DNA of 64,000 nucleotides from Apricaphanius iberus (GCA_028564705.1 JAPXFQ010000384.1:193501-257500), one strand, 5' to 3'. Positions 23,268 to 46,717 are shown, numbered from the stretch's first letter. Made by a program: numbers and translations. Notes: a model not told the origin generated them from the sequence alone.

Positions 23268-26200
23268 TAGGTACTGTATACATTTTTATTCCTTTAAATG
23301 TAATTGATTTAAATATTTTTGCAACTTTAAAAAAAAAATACAAATGTTATTTTAAATAAATATTAATAAAATAATTAATACACAAAAATTTTAACAATTT
23401 AAAAATTAAAAAGAAATAAATAATCTACACTTCAACAAGACTAAATCAAATGGAGTAAAATTTTAAAATCTGTACTCTGTTTAATTTCAGGATTTATGGG
23501 GGGGGGGGGGGAATGGGGGGGATTTAGGGGTCCTAAGCAACCACACAAAAAGCAGAAAGTTATTCTACCACTGCGTTTTTGGTCTTCTGTCTGATGGGCT
23601 TCAGTCTGTCGGCACACAGAGGAGACACGACGTCTCTCAGCATTTTCTTTTGCTTCTCCCCCCTCTTTTGAGGAGGCTGGAAGTCTGCCCCCGGTGCGAT
23701 CTCCCGGGACGGCTCGGGATACAGGTGCTGCTGCAGTCCTCGGCTCGCGGGCTCGGACCACGAGCCGTGAACCCCCGAGGGTCCCCTGCTGTGGAAGCTG
23801 CCTCCGCTGCCATCTGCGTTCCTTGGCCCCAAGCCTGAGCCAGAGGACAACACTTTAACCTCACCTTCCAAGACATTGAGTGAACAGATTGTAGGGCTTC
23901 TGCCAAACACGAAACGGGATGTACCTTCACTGTTAAGCCAGTTAGAAACTCCCTCCAAGTCCTGATACCGGGACGTTGGTGGATAAACCAGATAGCCTGA
24001 ACTGAAACACAAAAGTGAGAGCCTTTAATAAACCTCGATCTGGGACATGAGGAGGTCAGACGAGCAGGAGGAGGACTTACTGCGCCGACTGCTTCACAGG
24101 AGGAGAGGGGAGCCTGCCATGATCTGAAAAGGCATGCGGAGTGGAGGATGTGGGGAAGAGGGGCCGTCCTACAGCGGTCAGAGTCTCCTCTGAATGACAT
24201 CTCCCGAGCTCGTGCTGCGAGGAGGTGTGCCCTGGTTCTGCAGGACCGCAGCGGTCCGACGAGTGAGCCCTCCTGAGGAACCTGGAATAGGGACGCTCGC
24301 CGTCTCCAGCATGGGCGGCCCGTCCTCTCCCCTCCTGGCAGAAACCGTCCAGAGGAAACCGCTGGTGCAGCTGGTCCCCGTCTTCGTAGCTGCTGGGCTG
24401 GCGGGGGGGGACGGCCGTCATGCGGTTAGGCAGAGTCGGGCCTATCACGTGTTTGGCTCGCCGCTGGAGGCGGGTGCCGCTGCCCATCGAAGTGGAGGAG
24501 GTGCACGCCGTCGAGAGAGTGGCGATGCCGCTGTCGATGGAGCTGTCGTCGCCCAGCCTCTGCTCTTTGGTCCTGACCAGCAGGCTCTGGGTCATGAAGG
24601 GGTGGTCCAGCACCGCCGAGAGGCTTGGCCGCACGGCGGGGTCCCTCTGGAGCAGCTGGTGGATCAGGTCCTGAGCTTCCAGGGAGACGTGGCTCGGCAT
24701 CTCGTATTCCCCGAGAACGACTTTGGACAGTGTGTGCTTGACCGTGTCTGTGTCGAACGGCGGGCGGCCCATCAGGAAGGCGTAGAACATGCAGCCCAGA
24801 GACCAGACGTCCGACTCCAGGCCGTGGGCGCTGTGCGTAGCCACCTCCGGGGAGATGTAGTTGGGGGTCCCACACATGGTGAAGTGCTTCTCGTTTGGCA
24901 GCTTGAGCTGAGTGGCGAGGCCGAAGTCGCCGATTTTAATGTTCATGGTGCTGGTCAGCAGCAGGTTGGACAGGGTCAAGTCCCGGTGCAAGATGCCATG
25001 AGTGTGTAAGTACAACATCCCCTTCACTATCTGGTGCATGAAGTGCCTCGCTGCAGCAATAACACAAACGGTTTCAAACAACAAAATAGGACAAAATAAC
25101 CGTTTTCACAGCTTTTAAATACATATAAAGAACAAACGTGCAGTTCACCTTCATCTTCAGAGAAAGGAATCTTCCTCTCTCTCAGGTAGCGACTCATCTC
25201 TCCGTTGTGGCACATCTCCAACACCAGATAAACATAGTTGCTGTCTTCAAAGTAGTTGTAGAGCTTCAGGAATACATACAAGTAAATTAGAAATAGATGT
25301 TTCTGGATTAAATATTAATCTAAAACTGCTAGTGTAATCCCCACAGCCAGTTTCTATGGATAACCTTGTGTGTATAAACTCAGAAAAACCGAACCTGTGA
25401 ACTCAGCACACTATAAGAAGCTAAATAGTTTAGCAGAAGAGGCATAAAATGTTGCCATCCTGTTTCGAATGAAAGCCTTTAGATCATTTTATATTTTTTG
25501 TTTAACATCTTCATCTAAGTGTCGTGAAAAAGGTGTCTACTAAAATAAGACTCAAACACTCCTTGTAGAGCAATGCAAGCCGTGATAGAAGCTGTGAGGT
25601 TCCACAGGGCCTGTTTCATAGCTCCAAGCTATTCATTTTGTTTATCAATGGCTTAAGTAAGGTCTCAGCATCACTAAAATCTGTGTTAGTAGCCAATTAT
25701 TACAATATTTTTGCTTCTGGTGTGAATTTACAGCAATAATAACGGTTAAACGTTAACTATGGTGTGAGTTAGTGCTCGGCGATAAGGTTTAAAAAGTAAA
25801 TCCAATTTGAATCATTATTTTCTACCTTTGTTTTCTCAGGCTCTGGGTGGATTGACTCTTAGCGGAGTGCATTGGCAGAAAAAATAATAAAAACCTGCAT
25901 TTTCCAAGTTTCCCTGAACAGAAAATTCTATTAACTGATCTAATAGATTAATCACTAAACCCTAGTATGACTTACATCCATTATATTGAAATAAAATATG
26001 AATTTAAATCAAACTAAACTTAAACTTTAAGAAAATCATAAAGTAAATAGACAAAAGTTTATAATAATTATATATATTTACAGTACAGGCCAAAAGCTTG
26101 TACATTTTTTGCGTTTTCTTTCTTTTCATGACCATTTACATAGTAGATTCACACTGAAGGCATCAAACTATGAATGAACACATATGTAATTATGTAGTAC

Positions 26201-28865
26201 TTTTACAAAAAGTGTGAAATAACCTGGCCTCCAAAGTCACCGGACCTGAACCCAATCGAGATAATTTGGGGTGAGCTGAACCGCAGAGTGAAGGCAAAAG
26301 GAGCAACAAGTACTAAGCATCTCTGGGAACTCCTTCAAGATTGTTGGAAAACCATTTCTGGTGACTACATCTTGAAGCTCAAGAGAATGCAAAGCAGTAA
26401 TCAGAGCAAAGGGCGGCTACTTTGAGGAATCTAAAATATAACATGTATTCTGTAATTTCACCCTTTTTGTTTAAGTACATATAGTAATTCCATACATTAT
26501 GTGTTCATTCATAGTTTTGATGCCCGTAATTGAGAATCTACAATGTAGTCATGAAAATAAAACGCATTGAATGTGAAGGTGTGTCCAAACTTTTGGTCTG
26601 AACTATATATATATATATTATATATCAAACTCTTCAGCTACTTCTTTTCTCTCTCATAATGTAAAAATATGACAGATTTGAGGTTTAGTTTTTGAGATAA
26701 TATTTGTTTGAGACTACTCTCAATTTAAGATAAATTTAACAAAGGACTGAATTTTGTTTACTGGGCTCTAATCTGTCACAGTTTCCTCTTTGTGACACTG
26801 TTTTGATTTGCACATGTGGTTACTTGAAAGATGGCTAATTAAGTCAATGTTGTTGTTTGATTGTATTAAATTATGGCCACTGGCCAGTTACATGTAGAGC
26901 TAAATTAATGCAGTGTTTAAGCCCACTTTATTTTTAAGATTGTAATATCTGAAGTGGGTTAATCATTGGCCCTGCTTAAATGTTTGCTGTTTTTTTATTT
27001 TTGTTTCAGTTGTTTCCACTTTACCTCACTGCTATAAAGATATAATGTTGTTTACATTTTCTAAAAGTAGAAATTTGTCCTGAATGGTGGGCATTTGTCA
27101 GTATTCTCTGTGCGAGAAAATGTTCCAGCTACTTTTGAAGACAAAATAAAAATGGCACCTTTTTCAATTGCCTAACTAAAATTGTATTACTTATTTTATA
27201 AATTTTTAAAGCTCAAGTATGCATGATACAAGATATTTCATTGGGGTTACCTAAAAGGGTTTAGTAGTTTTTGTTTTTTATGAGGGAGGGTCCCCACATA
27301 TCGGTATCGGTTTATATCGTTATCAGAAATTATGAGTTAGGCTATATCGGTATATTGGTAGAAAAGCCAATATCGAACATCCCTAATATATATATATATA
27401 AATATTGGTAATAGACGATTTAAAAAACAAAACAATAACCTGAATATAGAAAGAGTGGATTCAAAACACAACTGAGCAAAACTGTTTGGGGTAACGTCTA
27501 TAAAACAAACGTTACCTCGAGGATAGAAGGATGTTTCAGTCTGCAGTGAATCTCCACCTCATTTGTCACACGCTGGACCATGCCAGCTTTTTGCATCGCT
27601 TTCTTGTCGATCTGCAGATAGAGATATCACATAATTACACCCCCTGTACAAAGGATTAACATGCACTGTGAGACAGAGCTGCCAGCAGTGTTTCAGTCCA
27701 GGAGGTAATTGCCAATCTGTTAGACAAGCCACTGAAAGCTTCTCGGAGGGTAGTTAAGGGACCAAGAGAAGCCCAGGGGAGGTAACTAAAGTCTAATAAT
27801 CCAACTGTTCTGGTTTACACTTCAACTGTCTGTTGCTGCCAATTGCTTGTATTTCCGAAACAAAATGATCTTACCATTTTGATGGCAACCTCCAATCCAG
27901 TCTTGACAGATTTTGCCCGGTAAACACATGCAAAAGAGCCTTTACCAAGGAGGGTGAGGACCTTAAAATCCTGTAACAGAAGAAAAGAAAAAGAAATATT
28001 ATTCAAAATATTTTACCTTCAGGTGAGCATCTGAATTCTGCAGCAGGATCTTTAAAATATCTACCTCAATGTGAAGCGCTTCAAGGTATGAAACACTGTC
28101 CTCCTCATCAAAGAAACTTTGAGAGAAATAATCTATGATCTGATCAAACATCGCCGTCCCTGTAACCTGCGACATGCTGAATGCTCAAAGGAGCTGTCCC
28201 ATCAGCAGCTAGGGACACCAAATCCCACCGCAACAACACAACGTAAAACTGCCAAACACCCGACGCGGTCATCCGCCCAATCAAAACCTTTAATTATCCC
28301 GGCTTTCTACCCGCTAAGGAGGGGAGCAAGCTGTCGTTTCCAGGCAGCTTGGTATGTTTACAAACTCAGGAGGTCCCTGGAGAACCGGGAGAGCGCGTTT
28401 AATCCGACCAAAAACAACTAAATAATGGTAATAATAATAACAAAACTATTATTATTATCTGTTTTTGTTACATTATTAATGCTGTTATAAGTAATGTCAT
28501 AATAGATGCATTATTATTGCACATTATGCAAGTATTGTCTATCATCCCAATGATAACAGTTAAAACAACAAGCTGTGCACCTTTTTAACCATAGCAATGT
28601 GTTTTCAAGCTCCACAGGTTAAGCTAACTATAGCTAATTGCTTCCAGTCCATTAATATCCATCCTTCGATTATCAATCAGCATCTATTAAATGTATTAAA
28701 ACACTTTCTCAATTCGATTACTTTTCCACTGAGACAAACGTGGCTAATAATCCAGTTAGCTCTGTGTTTGTGGAGCTCGGTAAGTGCACCACCCCCCAGT
28801 GAGCGCTAGCTGCGTGCGCTAACAAAGGGACTCACCTCGATTTTGTCGCCGATTGAAACGCTCAT
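19382..28865 (-). CDS. plk4: PLK4, polo-like kinase 4 (complete, 14 coding exons)
   Basis: Serine/threonine kinase that starts centriole duplication. Exons in gene order: 28865-28836, 27970-27875, 27611-27516, 25263-25149, 25050-24081, 24001-23569, 22927-22823, 22749-22647, 22558-22409, 22303-22075, 21986-21884, 19976-19839, 19747-19641, 19517-19382 (stop TAG). All junctions keep frame; total 936 codons, against 970 in human. Start [14 protein letters not shown]. Kinase motifs: [11 protein letters not shown] (about residue 19), VAIK (Lys41), HRDLTLSN (Asp136), DFG (154-156), activation-loop Thr170 before [17 protein letters not shown] (283-293) keeps the DSG phosphodegron read by the SCF-bTrCP ubiquitin ligase. 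Residues about 560-770 form the paired polo boxes that bind centriolar receptors, and about 850-925 the third. Introns carry a LINE fragment, hAT-like and Tc1-like elements. Lies tail-to-tail with ITPK1. Confidence 0.97.
20290..20415. mobile_element. Short MITE-like inverted repeat in a PLK4 intron
   Basis: About 126 bp bounded by TGCGTTCGTTCACACCGC on the left and, on the reverse strand, GGTGCGTTCACACCGCCGC on the right. The left copy carries a small insertion. Non-coding; superfamily not determined and no clear target duplication. Confidence 0.6.
20530..21200 (-). pseudogene. LINE (non-LTR retrotransposon) reverse transcriptase fragment
   Basis: On the minus strand, 21200 to 21015 reads [20 protein letters not shown], the block before the catalytic aspartates of reverse transcriptase. 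The frame then shifts and continues from 20962 with [58 protein letters not shown] and [18 protein letters not shown], the C-terminal part of the RT region in fish LINEs. The catalytic FADD block expected between them is missing, so an internal deletion has removed the active site. The fragment is in an intron of PLK4, in the same orientation. Clade not assigned. Confidence 0.85.
21284..21834. mobile_element. hAT-like element with internally duplicated end
   Basis: Termini TAGGGCTGCGGGATTAATCG (left) and TAGGGCCGGGCGATTTGG (right, reverse strand). Flanking octamers GACGCAAC (21276-21283) and GACGTCAC (21835-21842) match at 6 of 8 positions, consistent with an aged hAT target duplication. The left end occurs twice: a second copy starts near 21463 and repeats the following about 75 bases, including TTTTCTG-TTATGAAGATTTAA and ACCAATGCACTACTTT. 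Non-coding, in a PLK4 intron. Confidence 0.65.
22306..22334 (-). repeat. T29 polypyrimidine tract of PLK4 exon 10 acceptor
   Basis: A run of 29 A on the + strand is, in the PLK4 transcript, 29 uridines directly followed by AG and then exon 22303-22075. The homopolymer is thus the whole polypyrimidine tract of the splice acceptor. The surrounding intron is only 105 bp (22304-22408). Confidence 0.9.
22981..23545. repeat. Dispersed repeat, copy A (in PLK4 intron)
   Basis: AT-rich sequence with recognisable similarity, in the same orientation, to 56008-56515. Shared anchors are CACTACCCA with CAGCGTT, GAGACAATCT-AAGCTCAA, AATTTAATT-type runs, and near the end AATTTCAG followed by ATTTATGGGGGG and AAGCAACCAC. 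It includes a (TA)n tract at 23231-23263 and a G14 run at 23498-23511. It ends about 25 bp short of the exon 6 donor. A hAT-like origin is possible but not shown. Confidence 0.6.
23231..23263. repeat. (TA)n microsatellite
   Basis: About 16 TA dinucleotides inside the dispersed repeat in PLK4 intron 6. Confidence 0.9.
26081..26605 (+). mobile_element. Tc1/mariner deletion derivative in PLK4 intron
   Basis: 525-bp element with TA at each side and inverted termini CAGTACAGGCCAAAAGC (left) and TAGTTCAGACCAAAAGT (right, reverse strand). The plus strand still codes the C-terminal end of a Tc1-type transposase: [12 protein letters not shown] followed by a Glu-to-Leu rich tail, ending in a stop near 26425. 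Everything N-terminal, including the DNA-binding region and the first two catalytic aspartates, has been deleted, so it cannot move by itself. It sits in the large PLK4 intron 25264-27515. Confidence 0.85.
27285..27390. repeat. hAT-like terminal fragment
   Basis: ATCGGTATCGG-type motifs ending in ACATCCCTAA at 27380-27389 resemble the end of the fish hAT-like MITEs seen at 10902 and 47421. The opposite end is not found, so only a fragment is called. An older hAT-like trace, ending ACTAAACCCTAG, is at about 25770-25970. Confidence 0.4.
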
Positions 28866-29004
28866 CCTGCCGGGTTTCGACCTCGCAGGTCCACTCCGGT
28901 TTGCAAAAATATTCCTCGGTCGGCAGAAAGCATGGAGCCCCGGAGCGGCAGCTCTCAGAGGGTAAACAAACTTATAGTTTCCGATCCCCTCCAAAACTCT
29001 GACA

Positions 29005-29055
29005 TTTCTTCCATTTTGAAAATATCCGCCCGTTACTTTGTGGCTACGTCATGAG
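29005..29055 (-). promoter_or_regulatory. plk4: Candidate PLK4 core promoter region
   Basis: About 140-190 bp upstream of the PLK4 start codon, the minus strand shows GGGCGG, four bases, then TTTCAAA (29031 back to about 29014). This has the spacing of a CDE/CHR cell-cycle module, but the CHR-like half is in reverse orientation. A CRE-like TACGTCA is at 29045-29051 (+ strand). PLK4 is known to be cell-cycle regulated in vertebrates. The assignment of these motifs is inference. Confidence 0.3.
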
Positions 29056-29399
29056 CTACGTTTCTTGGCAACATTAGTCTAAGCCACGCCCCCCATTTAA
29101 AGGGCCCGTACATAATTATTCAAGCGTCAGCGCTACGTTATGTATGTGCGGAAGGGGGTAATTCTTCATGAATTTAAGTATAAAACTAGCTTAGACATCT
29201 TAACAAACCGTAGTAACGGCAAGAATGTAGCTCTGAAAGTTGCTCTAGCCCTGCTCTGTTGTAGCCTTAGCCGGTTTACCATTAACTTGGCCAGGCTAAT
29301 CAAAGCGGCTTGTAGAAAGACGTTGGGCAGCCTTATCATCTAAAAAAAGAATTTAATAAAAAATGTATTTAAAAAAAAAAGAAGGCCAGAAATGTATTG

Positions 29400-29830
29400 A
29401 TAAAATTAGACAGCTTTTCACATAGGGATGCTGAGTGGAAGGAAAAAATGTGGCAGAAAATGTGAACAAACAACAGGAATAATAGTAGCCTTTGGAACAT
29501 CATGAAGCAAAACCCATTTAAAACTTCGGTGGAAATTCACAAGGTGTGGGCTGCAGTTGGAGACAAAGCTTGAAGGATGCTTTATTTTCCAGCAGGACTT
29601 GGCTCCTGTCCACATCGCCAAATGTAGCAATACCCGCTTTGATAACTATAATATCAATGTGACAGATTGGCCACAAAATGTTGCCCCATTGAAAAAACAA
29701 TAGAAGAAAGTAGAGAGAGAATAGAGCCAATGATTTAGATGACCCGAAGTATAGTATCAAAACAACCTGGGCTTCTTTAACTTATCAGGAGAACCCCAGG
29801 CTTATTTCGCCCATGGCACACTGCACTGAT
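29400..29830 (+). pseudogene. Degraded Tc1/mariner-type transposase relic
   Basis: A plus-strand stretch around 29587-29690 reads FQQDLAPVHIAKC followed by FDNYNINVTDWP, the region of the second catalytic aspartate in Tc1-like transposases. Before and after it the frame is broken by stops and shifts, and termini were not found. It lies between PLK4 and HSPA4L. Confidence 0.65.
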
Positions 29831-30540
29831 GTAGTCAACCCAGGAGCAAATGAACATACCCTTCTGTAGGCCCACAATTCTCTGTTGAATTGTTTTGTTT
29901 TATTCTCCAAGAAACCAAACTTTTGGTTTTCCAGTAGATGTGAACCATTGCCAACTAAGTTAACATAAACATTTTAGGGATATGTAAATATGCTACGAAG
30001 CACCTGCATGTTAGGGTCTTACATATATTACATGGAATTGGTAATGAAACTTACTTTGTGTCCAAGTTAGAATCAATAATATTGGCTGCCGTTTAAACAA
30101 GATGTATGGGGTCTTTAAATGTTTTACAGGCCTCTTATATATATTATATAAGACCAATAGTGTTTCATGCAATATTCTGCTATTTTTTAAACATAGTAGA
30201 GCTCCATTATATAAGTCTAGTTAATGCATAAAGCTGTAATGGAGGAAGCACTCAAATCAAGGAGGTCAAACAGATGTTCCTTGAGCATATTTTGTTTCTA
30301 AACTCCTCATTCAAAGCTATTAAAATGCCTTTGATTTTACATTTGTGGTTAGGATAAAAATGTTGTTTTGGAGGCTATCCTCACAAGGCACAATCAATCT
30401 CTTGAAAGCTTAAAAAAAATGAATGAATTAATTATTTAATACCATTATATTATTCAAACCTGAGTAAAGGCATAAAAATCTGGAATTGACCAAATAAAGG
30501 TAATGATACATTTTCTTTTGTAACAATAGTAATAAGAACT
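29831..30540. other. PLK4-HSPA4L spacer
   Basis: AT-rich spacer with no recognisable gene, RNA gene or element. It ends near the inferred poly(A) site of HSPA4L. Confidence 0.5.
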
Positions 30541-30560
30541 TTATATTTATGCAGTCGGAT

Positions 30561-30566
30561 TTTATT
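30561..30566 (-). other. hspa4l: HSPA4L candidate poly(A) signal
   Basis: AATAAA on the minus strand about 435 bases after the stop codon. It would give a 3' UTR of about 450-460 nt. Confidence 0.55.
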
Positions 30567-30999
30567 TACTAAAATCATATGTACAGTTTCTAGACATCAG
30601 CATCACTTTAACCAATAGAAACAGATAAATATACAGGATTTGTATTTTCGCAAATGAACTAATTGTTCTGCATCAACAGTTGTTTGGGCAGTACTTATTG
30701 TTCTTACCGGTCTTTGGGATAATTGGTGATGCTGGATGGATCTTTTTTGAAATAATCTGAGTTTAACCAGTTACAGAAGTTTTTTACTTGAATGTGGAAG
30801 ATGAGAGAGAGTAAAAGCACGGCACTGTCACACATGGGAATAAACGGTTTGAAGGCTTAAAGTCCACTAGGAGAGGACACGGAAAACAATCCACAGAGGA
30901 GGCTGGTGAGGACTGAGACGTGAGCCCAGATTTTGTATTTTTCTACTTCCTAGGAGGGACGTAATGGAAAACTTGGAGATGATTGTCACAGTCCGGTCC

Positions 31000-43188
<12,189 letters not shown>

Positions 43189-43489
43189 CTAAATGCACCT
43201 TCTCTTTAGTTTTTTTTTTCCTGCGCAAAAAACCCGCACGGACGCAAGGACAAAACACAAAATGTGGCTAGGTCTCCAGTTCTGCAAACAAAGCGAGGCT
43301 TCCTGAGGCTGAACAAAGTGAATTAGCAGCTCTTATGTAATCCGAGCTGTTTATAGCGAACTCATTCAGAGTAATCCCTGAAGAGACGATGTCCAGAGCG
43401 GATTCTCCAACTCCCGAGGCGGCCCTGACATCACCCAGCGCCGCTGATGGTGTGGATGCTGCTTGAACCCGCCCCCAAAGGCTCTCTCT

Positions 43490-43545
43490 GATTGGCTCCG
43501 CCCCGCTCGGGCTGCCGTACGTCATTGGTGAATAAGCCAATCGAT
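43490..43545 (-). promoter_or_regulatory. hspa4l: HSPA4L promoter: CCAAT and GC boxes
   Basis: About 310-360 bp upstream of the HSPA4L start codon there are three CCAAT boxes (inverted at 43491-43495 and 43524-43528 on the + strand, direct at 43537-43541) and a GC box CCGCCCC at 43498-43504, within a GC-richer patch. No TATA box is seen. This is a plausible NF-Y/Sp1-type promoter; the start site is not known. Confidence 0.55.
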
Positions 43546-43589
43546 CACCGAACAATCTAGAACCTCACGATGAAAAGTGGAGCTTGTTT

Positions 43590-43666
43590 TTTTTTTTTTT
43601 TTTTTAAAGCTTTATTAATAGAATACAAATCACAATCAGAACATAAATGGCATCACAAAACCAAGG
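43590..43666 (-). mobile_element. 77-bp retroposed insertion with 16-bp target duplication
   Basis: An exact 16-bp direct repeat AAAGTGGAGCTTGTTT flanks the insert (43574-43589 and 43667-43682). The insert starts with a T-run and, read on the minus strand, ends with AATAAAGCTTT followed by a poly(A) tail. This is the structure of a strongly 5'-truncated, LINE-mobilised transcript or LINE tail. It lies about 400 bp upstream of the HSPA4L start codon. Confidence 0.88.
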
Positions 43667-43812
43667 AAAGTGGAGCTTGTTTAACGTCACTGAATGAAGG
43701 CGGTGACGTGATGCATCCAAACGTAATTCAGTCTCACATCTTCTGTCAGGGAAAACCATTTTAGCGAGGAACTTATGGGAAGATATCCTAGATATTTTTA
43801 GTAACAGTGTTA

Positions 43813-43885
43813 CCTTGCAGCACTACGGGTTCAAATCCGGTTTGGGATCCTTCTCTGATCTTTCTGCGTCTACCTGTGCAGGGGC
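43813..43885 (+). repeat. SINE-like/tRNA-B-box-bearing teleost repeat fragment
   Basis: CCTTGCAGCACTACGGGTTC, then AAATCCGGTTTGGGATCC and CTTTCTGCGTCTACCTGTGC follow the layout of a very common fish repeat that includes a GGTTCRAAT-type B-box motif. The reverse-complement counterpart is at 55640-55770. Confidence 0.45.
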
Positions 43886-43921
43886 GTGGCTATGGGTGAG
43901 CCTGGGGGGGCTGGGGGTCCT

Positions 43922-44318
43922 TATGGGGAGCCTAAGTCTCCTCCCCTTCCGGTGGCCCATGGATCCCCAAAACGAGAAAAAAAAATTAATGGAAGTCAAT
44001 GGAGCGATAAAAGTTATTTTCTAGTCCACTTTGTCTCACGTCCTGAATCACACATATGATGTACTTCGATCTAAATTATAATTAATACATTTCAAAACCT
44101 AACGTTTTGAAAGTAAAGTAACTTTTACCTCCGGTCGAAAATCTGCGTTTCCTCTGCATCAAAATTAGTTTTTAAAATTCACGGACATCATATGTTTGAT
44201 CCACGGCGCATTTCAAACTGGATCAGAAAACCACTTTAATCCCGCCATTGACTCTCATTCATTTTTTTTTTTGGGCCATTTGGGGACCCATGGAAGGGCG
44301 TGACGTAGGCTCCCCATA
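43922..44318. mobile_element. Foldback-type MITE with about 140-bp imperfect arms
   Basis: Both ends start TATGGGGAGCCTA (right end on the reverse strand). The arms then run in parallel: CCTTCC, CCCATGG or CATGGGT, TCCCCAAA, a poly-A patch, AATG or TAATG, GTCAATGG, and further inward ACATATGATGT. The arms make up most of the 397-bp element. Non-coding; in the HSPA4L-CHMP3 spacer. Confidence 0.75.
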
Positions 44319-44545
44319 GGTACACCCGTCTTGGACAAGGTTCCTCCCAGACAAATGGCTTTCTCACAACAAATTAGAACAAATTATATAATTAGATTAG
44401 ATTTTTAAGGGATTTCAATTAAAGTCAACATAAAATAGATTGCAAGACTGCCTATTTTAGATAATCCACATTGTTAACTCTCTAAACAAGCTATGGCTCG
44501 CTGTGAGATTCCCTTGTGTGCGTGAAGTTGGGAAAAATTTCACTT

Positions 44546-44945
44546 TGGGGCAGCAAACGCGAGGCAGCAACAAATCAGCGACGAGATTCCGGCTGGAGTT
44601 GATGCTTTAAATTTAAAACTCAGCTGCGTCCACGCTTTGTAGTCCGCGTCGGCAAATCACGTCAGTTCGTCGGCGGGCGAGCGTTGATTTCTTTGTTGTT
44701 TCTCTGTTATTTCTGCGCTTTCCCTCCCTCTCCTCCCTTCCTCCTTAACTCGTAATGCGTATTTATTACCATAGTTACCCCAACCGCGTTTGGCTATCGT
44801 TAAATAACATTACAATAAAGTTAAAAGAAAATATTCAACTGCAAACCGGACTCTCCAATATCCTCCAATCGCTACCGCTGGCATCTCCTCCTAGTAGCAG
44901 TTGAATCTCGTCCCAATTGGTTGCTGTCCTGCGTTTGCTGCCCAA
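44546..44945. mobile_element. MITE with GGGCAGCAAACGC inverted ends
   Basis: Left end GGGGCAGCAAACGCGAGGCA and right end, on the reverse strand, GGGCAGCAAACGCAGGACAG; both are followed by AGCAA and CAA(A/T) and a shared GACGAGATTC motif. About 400 bp, non-coding. Superfamily and target duplication not resolved. Confidence 0.7.
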
Positions 44946-45779
44946 AAATTCAATTTTAGCCTAGCTTCCTGATTGGATCACGTAAGGTTTAGGCACTGGT
45001 TCCTGAATAGTAGGATTGGGAAAATATTGTCACGTTAGGGTTAGGTGATGCTCCTCTGTTATGATTAGAAAATGACTTAGGGTTAGGCAATTGTTCTCGA
45101 ATTTTAGGATTAGTAAGAAATCAACCGGTCAGTCAATCAGAAACGACAGAGATGGGACCTTGCCCGACAACAGATTAGATTTTAGTACAGTAGGTGAAGC
45201 CGAAACACACCTCGATGGGGGAACACATACCGACGTAACAGGTGTTCACATATTGACACAACAACCCATAGGCACAGTTCCATAATCACAGGTTTGTGCA
45301 ATGCGCGTTGAAGTCGACTGACAGCCAACAAGGCGGAAACTCAAACTCTATTGGCTGAAAATAAATTGGTGGTTAGTGTGAAACGTATCGGGCTCTATGG
45401 AAGGAAGGCGAGGCTTTGGAAGAATAGCAAATGTTGCGGAGCACTTGCATTTTATCATAGAATTAAACCCAGATTAAAAGCAATATTAAAACTCTACAAA
45501 GTTCTGATACGCAAATATATATCGTGGGACTGCAGGTTTAAGTAAAATCCATAAAAAATTAATTTTAACTGCATATGTATAATTTGTTCTAAATTCTTTA
45601 GACAAAGCCATTTATATGAGTAGGGCCAAACTTAGGCCCACCCATTTTGGGGCCAACCCAGACAGCCACACCTCCACTTTGAAATGTTTACAAATAAATT
45701 TCATTAACTTTTAACACTTAAGTCTTGAGCTATTTTTCCAAAATAAGCCATACTTTTAAGGAATAGGCAACTGAGCTAA

Positions 45780-45990
45780 TTTAAAAGTCTAACAATGTTT
45801 AAATCCAGGCTGAAAACCCGTGCATATGACAATTGAAAGTATATTATCTGCACTTTTGCTTTTTATTGTAATTAATTATTTTTTAAGTTGATGGGTTTTT
45901 TTTCTGTTTATCTGTTTTCTTACTTCATACAACTGTGAAGCACTTTGAATTTCCTTGTGTATGAATTGTGCTCTATAAATGAACTTGTCT
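45780..45990 (+). repeat. LINE/SINE 3'-tail-like repeat
   Basis: GGCTGAAAACCCGTGCATAT upstream, and GTGAAGCACTTTGAATTTCC followed by TTGTGTATGAATTGTGCTC and TATAAATGAACTTG at the end, match the order of a 3' tail frequent in teleost non-LTR elements. No coding part remains. Confidence 0.5.
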
Positions 45991-46242
45991 TTCCTTAAAA
46001 ATATAATTTGAAGTTTTTAAAATATCTTCAGGATGTGCGCATGTATTTGGTATGACAGAGTATTAGGGCCAATGTAAACAAAATGCTGATATTTTAGAGT
46101 AAATTTCCACCCAAAAAAACTCAGATATTAAATTGCGCATATTTTCCAGAAGAAAAAAACCCCGGAAATTCTCTGTCACTACAATCGTAAGATTACAAGT
46201 TAAAAAACAAAAAAATTTAGATTAATTTCAGATATTATCTAA

Positions 46243-46259
46243 GGGGGGGGGGGGGGGGG
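46243..46259. repeat. G17 homopolymer
   Basis: Seventeen consecutive G in otherwise AT-rich spacer upstream of CHMP3. Homopolymers of this length are prone to length error in assemblies. Confidence 0.85.
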
Positions 46260-46717
46260 AGCGTAATTCTTTGATGTAGAAAAGAAAAATATTTTAGAGA
46301 AAAAACTAAGAAATGTCTATGAATAAAGGCATTTAATTTTAGATATTTTCGATAAGATATTTCTGACATTATAAAGTCAGAAAAATTGTAAAAAAAAAAA
46401 AGGAATTATGTAATTATACTAATTACAAAATACTAATATTCCGTCGTATTTTGTGTACTAAACATTTCATGTGATACAAAATAATATTGACGAGACATTT
46501 TTTATTCTCTTTTCTTGTGTCTCGTTCGGTTCCAGTTTGACACGCAGCTCTGTTGAGTTTTTGCGTGGTTGAGAACCGTGAGGACTGAAGGTTTTTTCGT
46601 GTTGGAATGCAGCCCGAGTGACCCCGGTATGAAACCAGGAAGTGCTCGTAGAACGAGCTCGCCCAGCTAGCTAGTTTCAGTCAGGGAGGTTAGTTTGGTT
46701 CAAACCCAGCACACAGT

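Noticed and set aside
24194..25009. 271-codon plus-strand open frame over PLK4 exon 5
   Set aside because: It is antisense to the conserved kinase-coding exon. Codons of the minus strand give PLK4; the plus frame has no recognisable domain.
43553..43562. Heat-shock-element-like GTTCTAGAT upstream of HSPA4L
   Set aside because: Only two imperfect subunits; a functional HSE usually needs at least three alternating GAA/TTC units.
44960..45115. Telomere-like GTTAGGGTTAGG motifs
   Set aside because: Only isolated one- or two-unit matches separated by unrelated sequence; not an interstitial telomere array.
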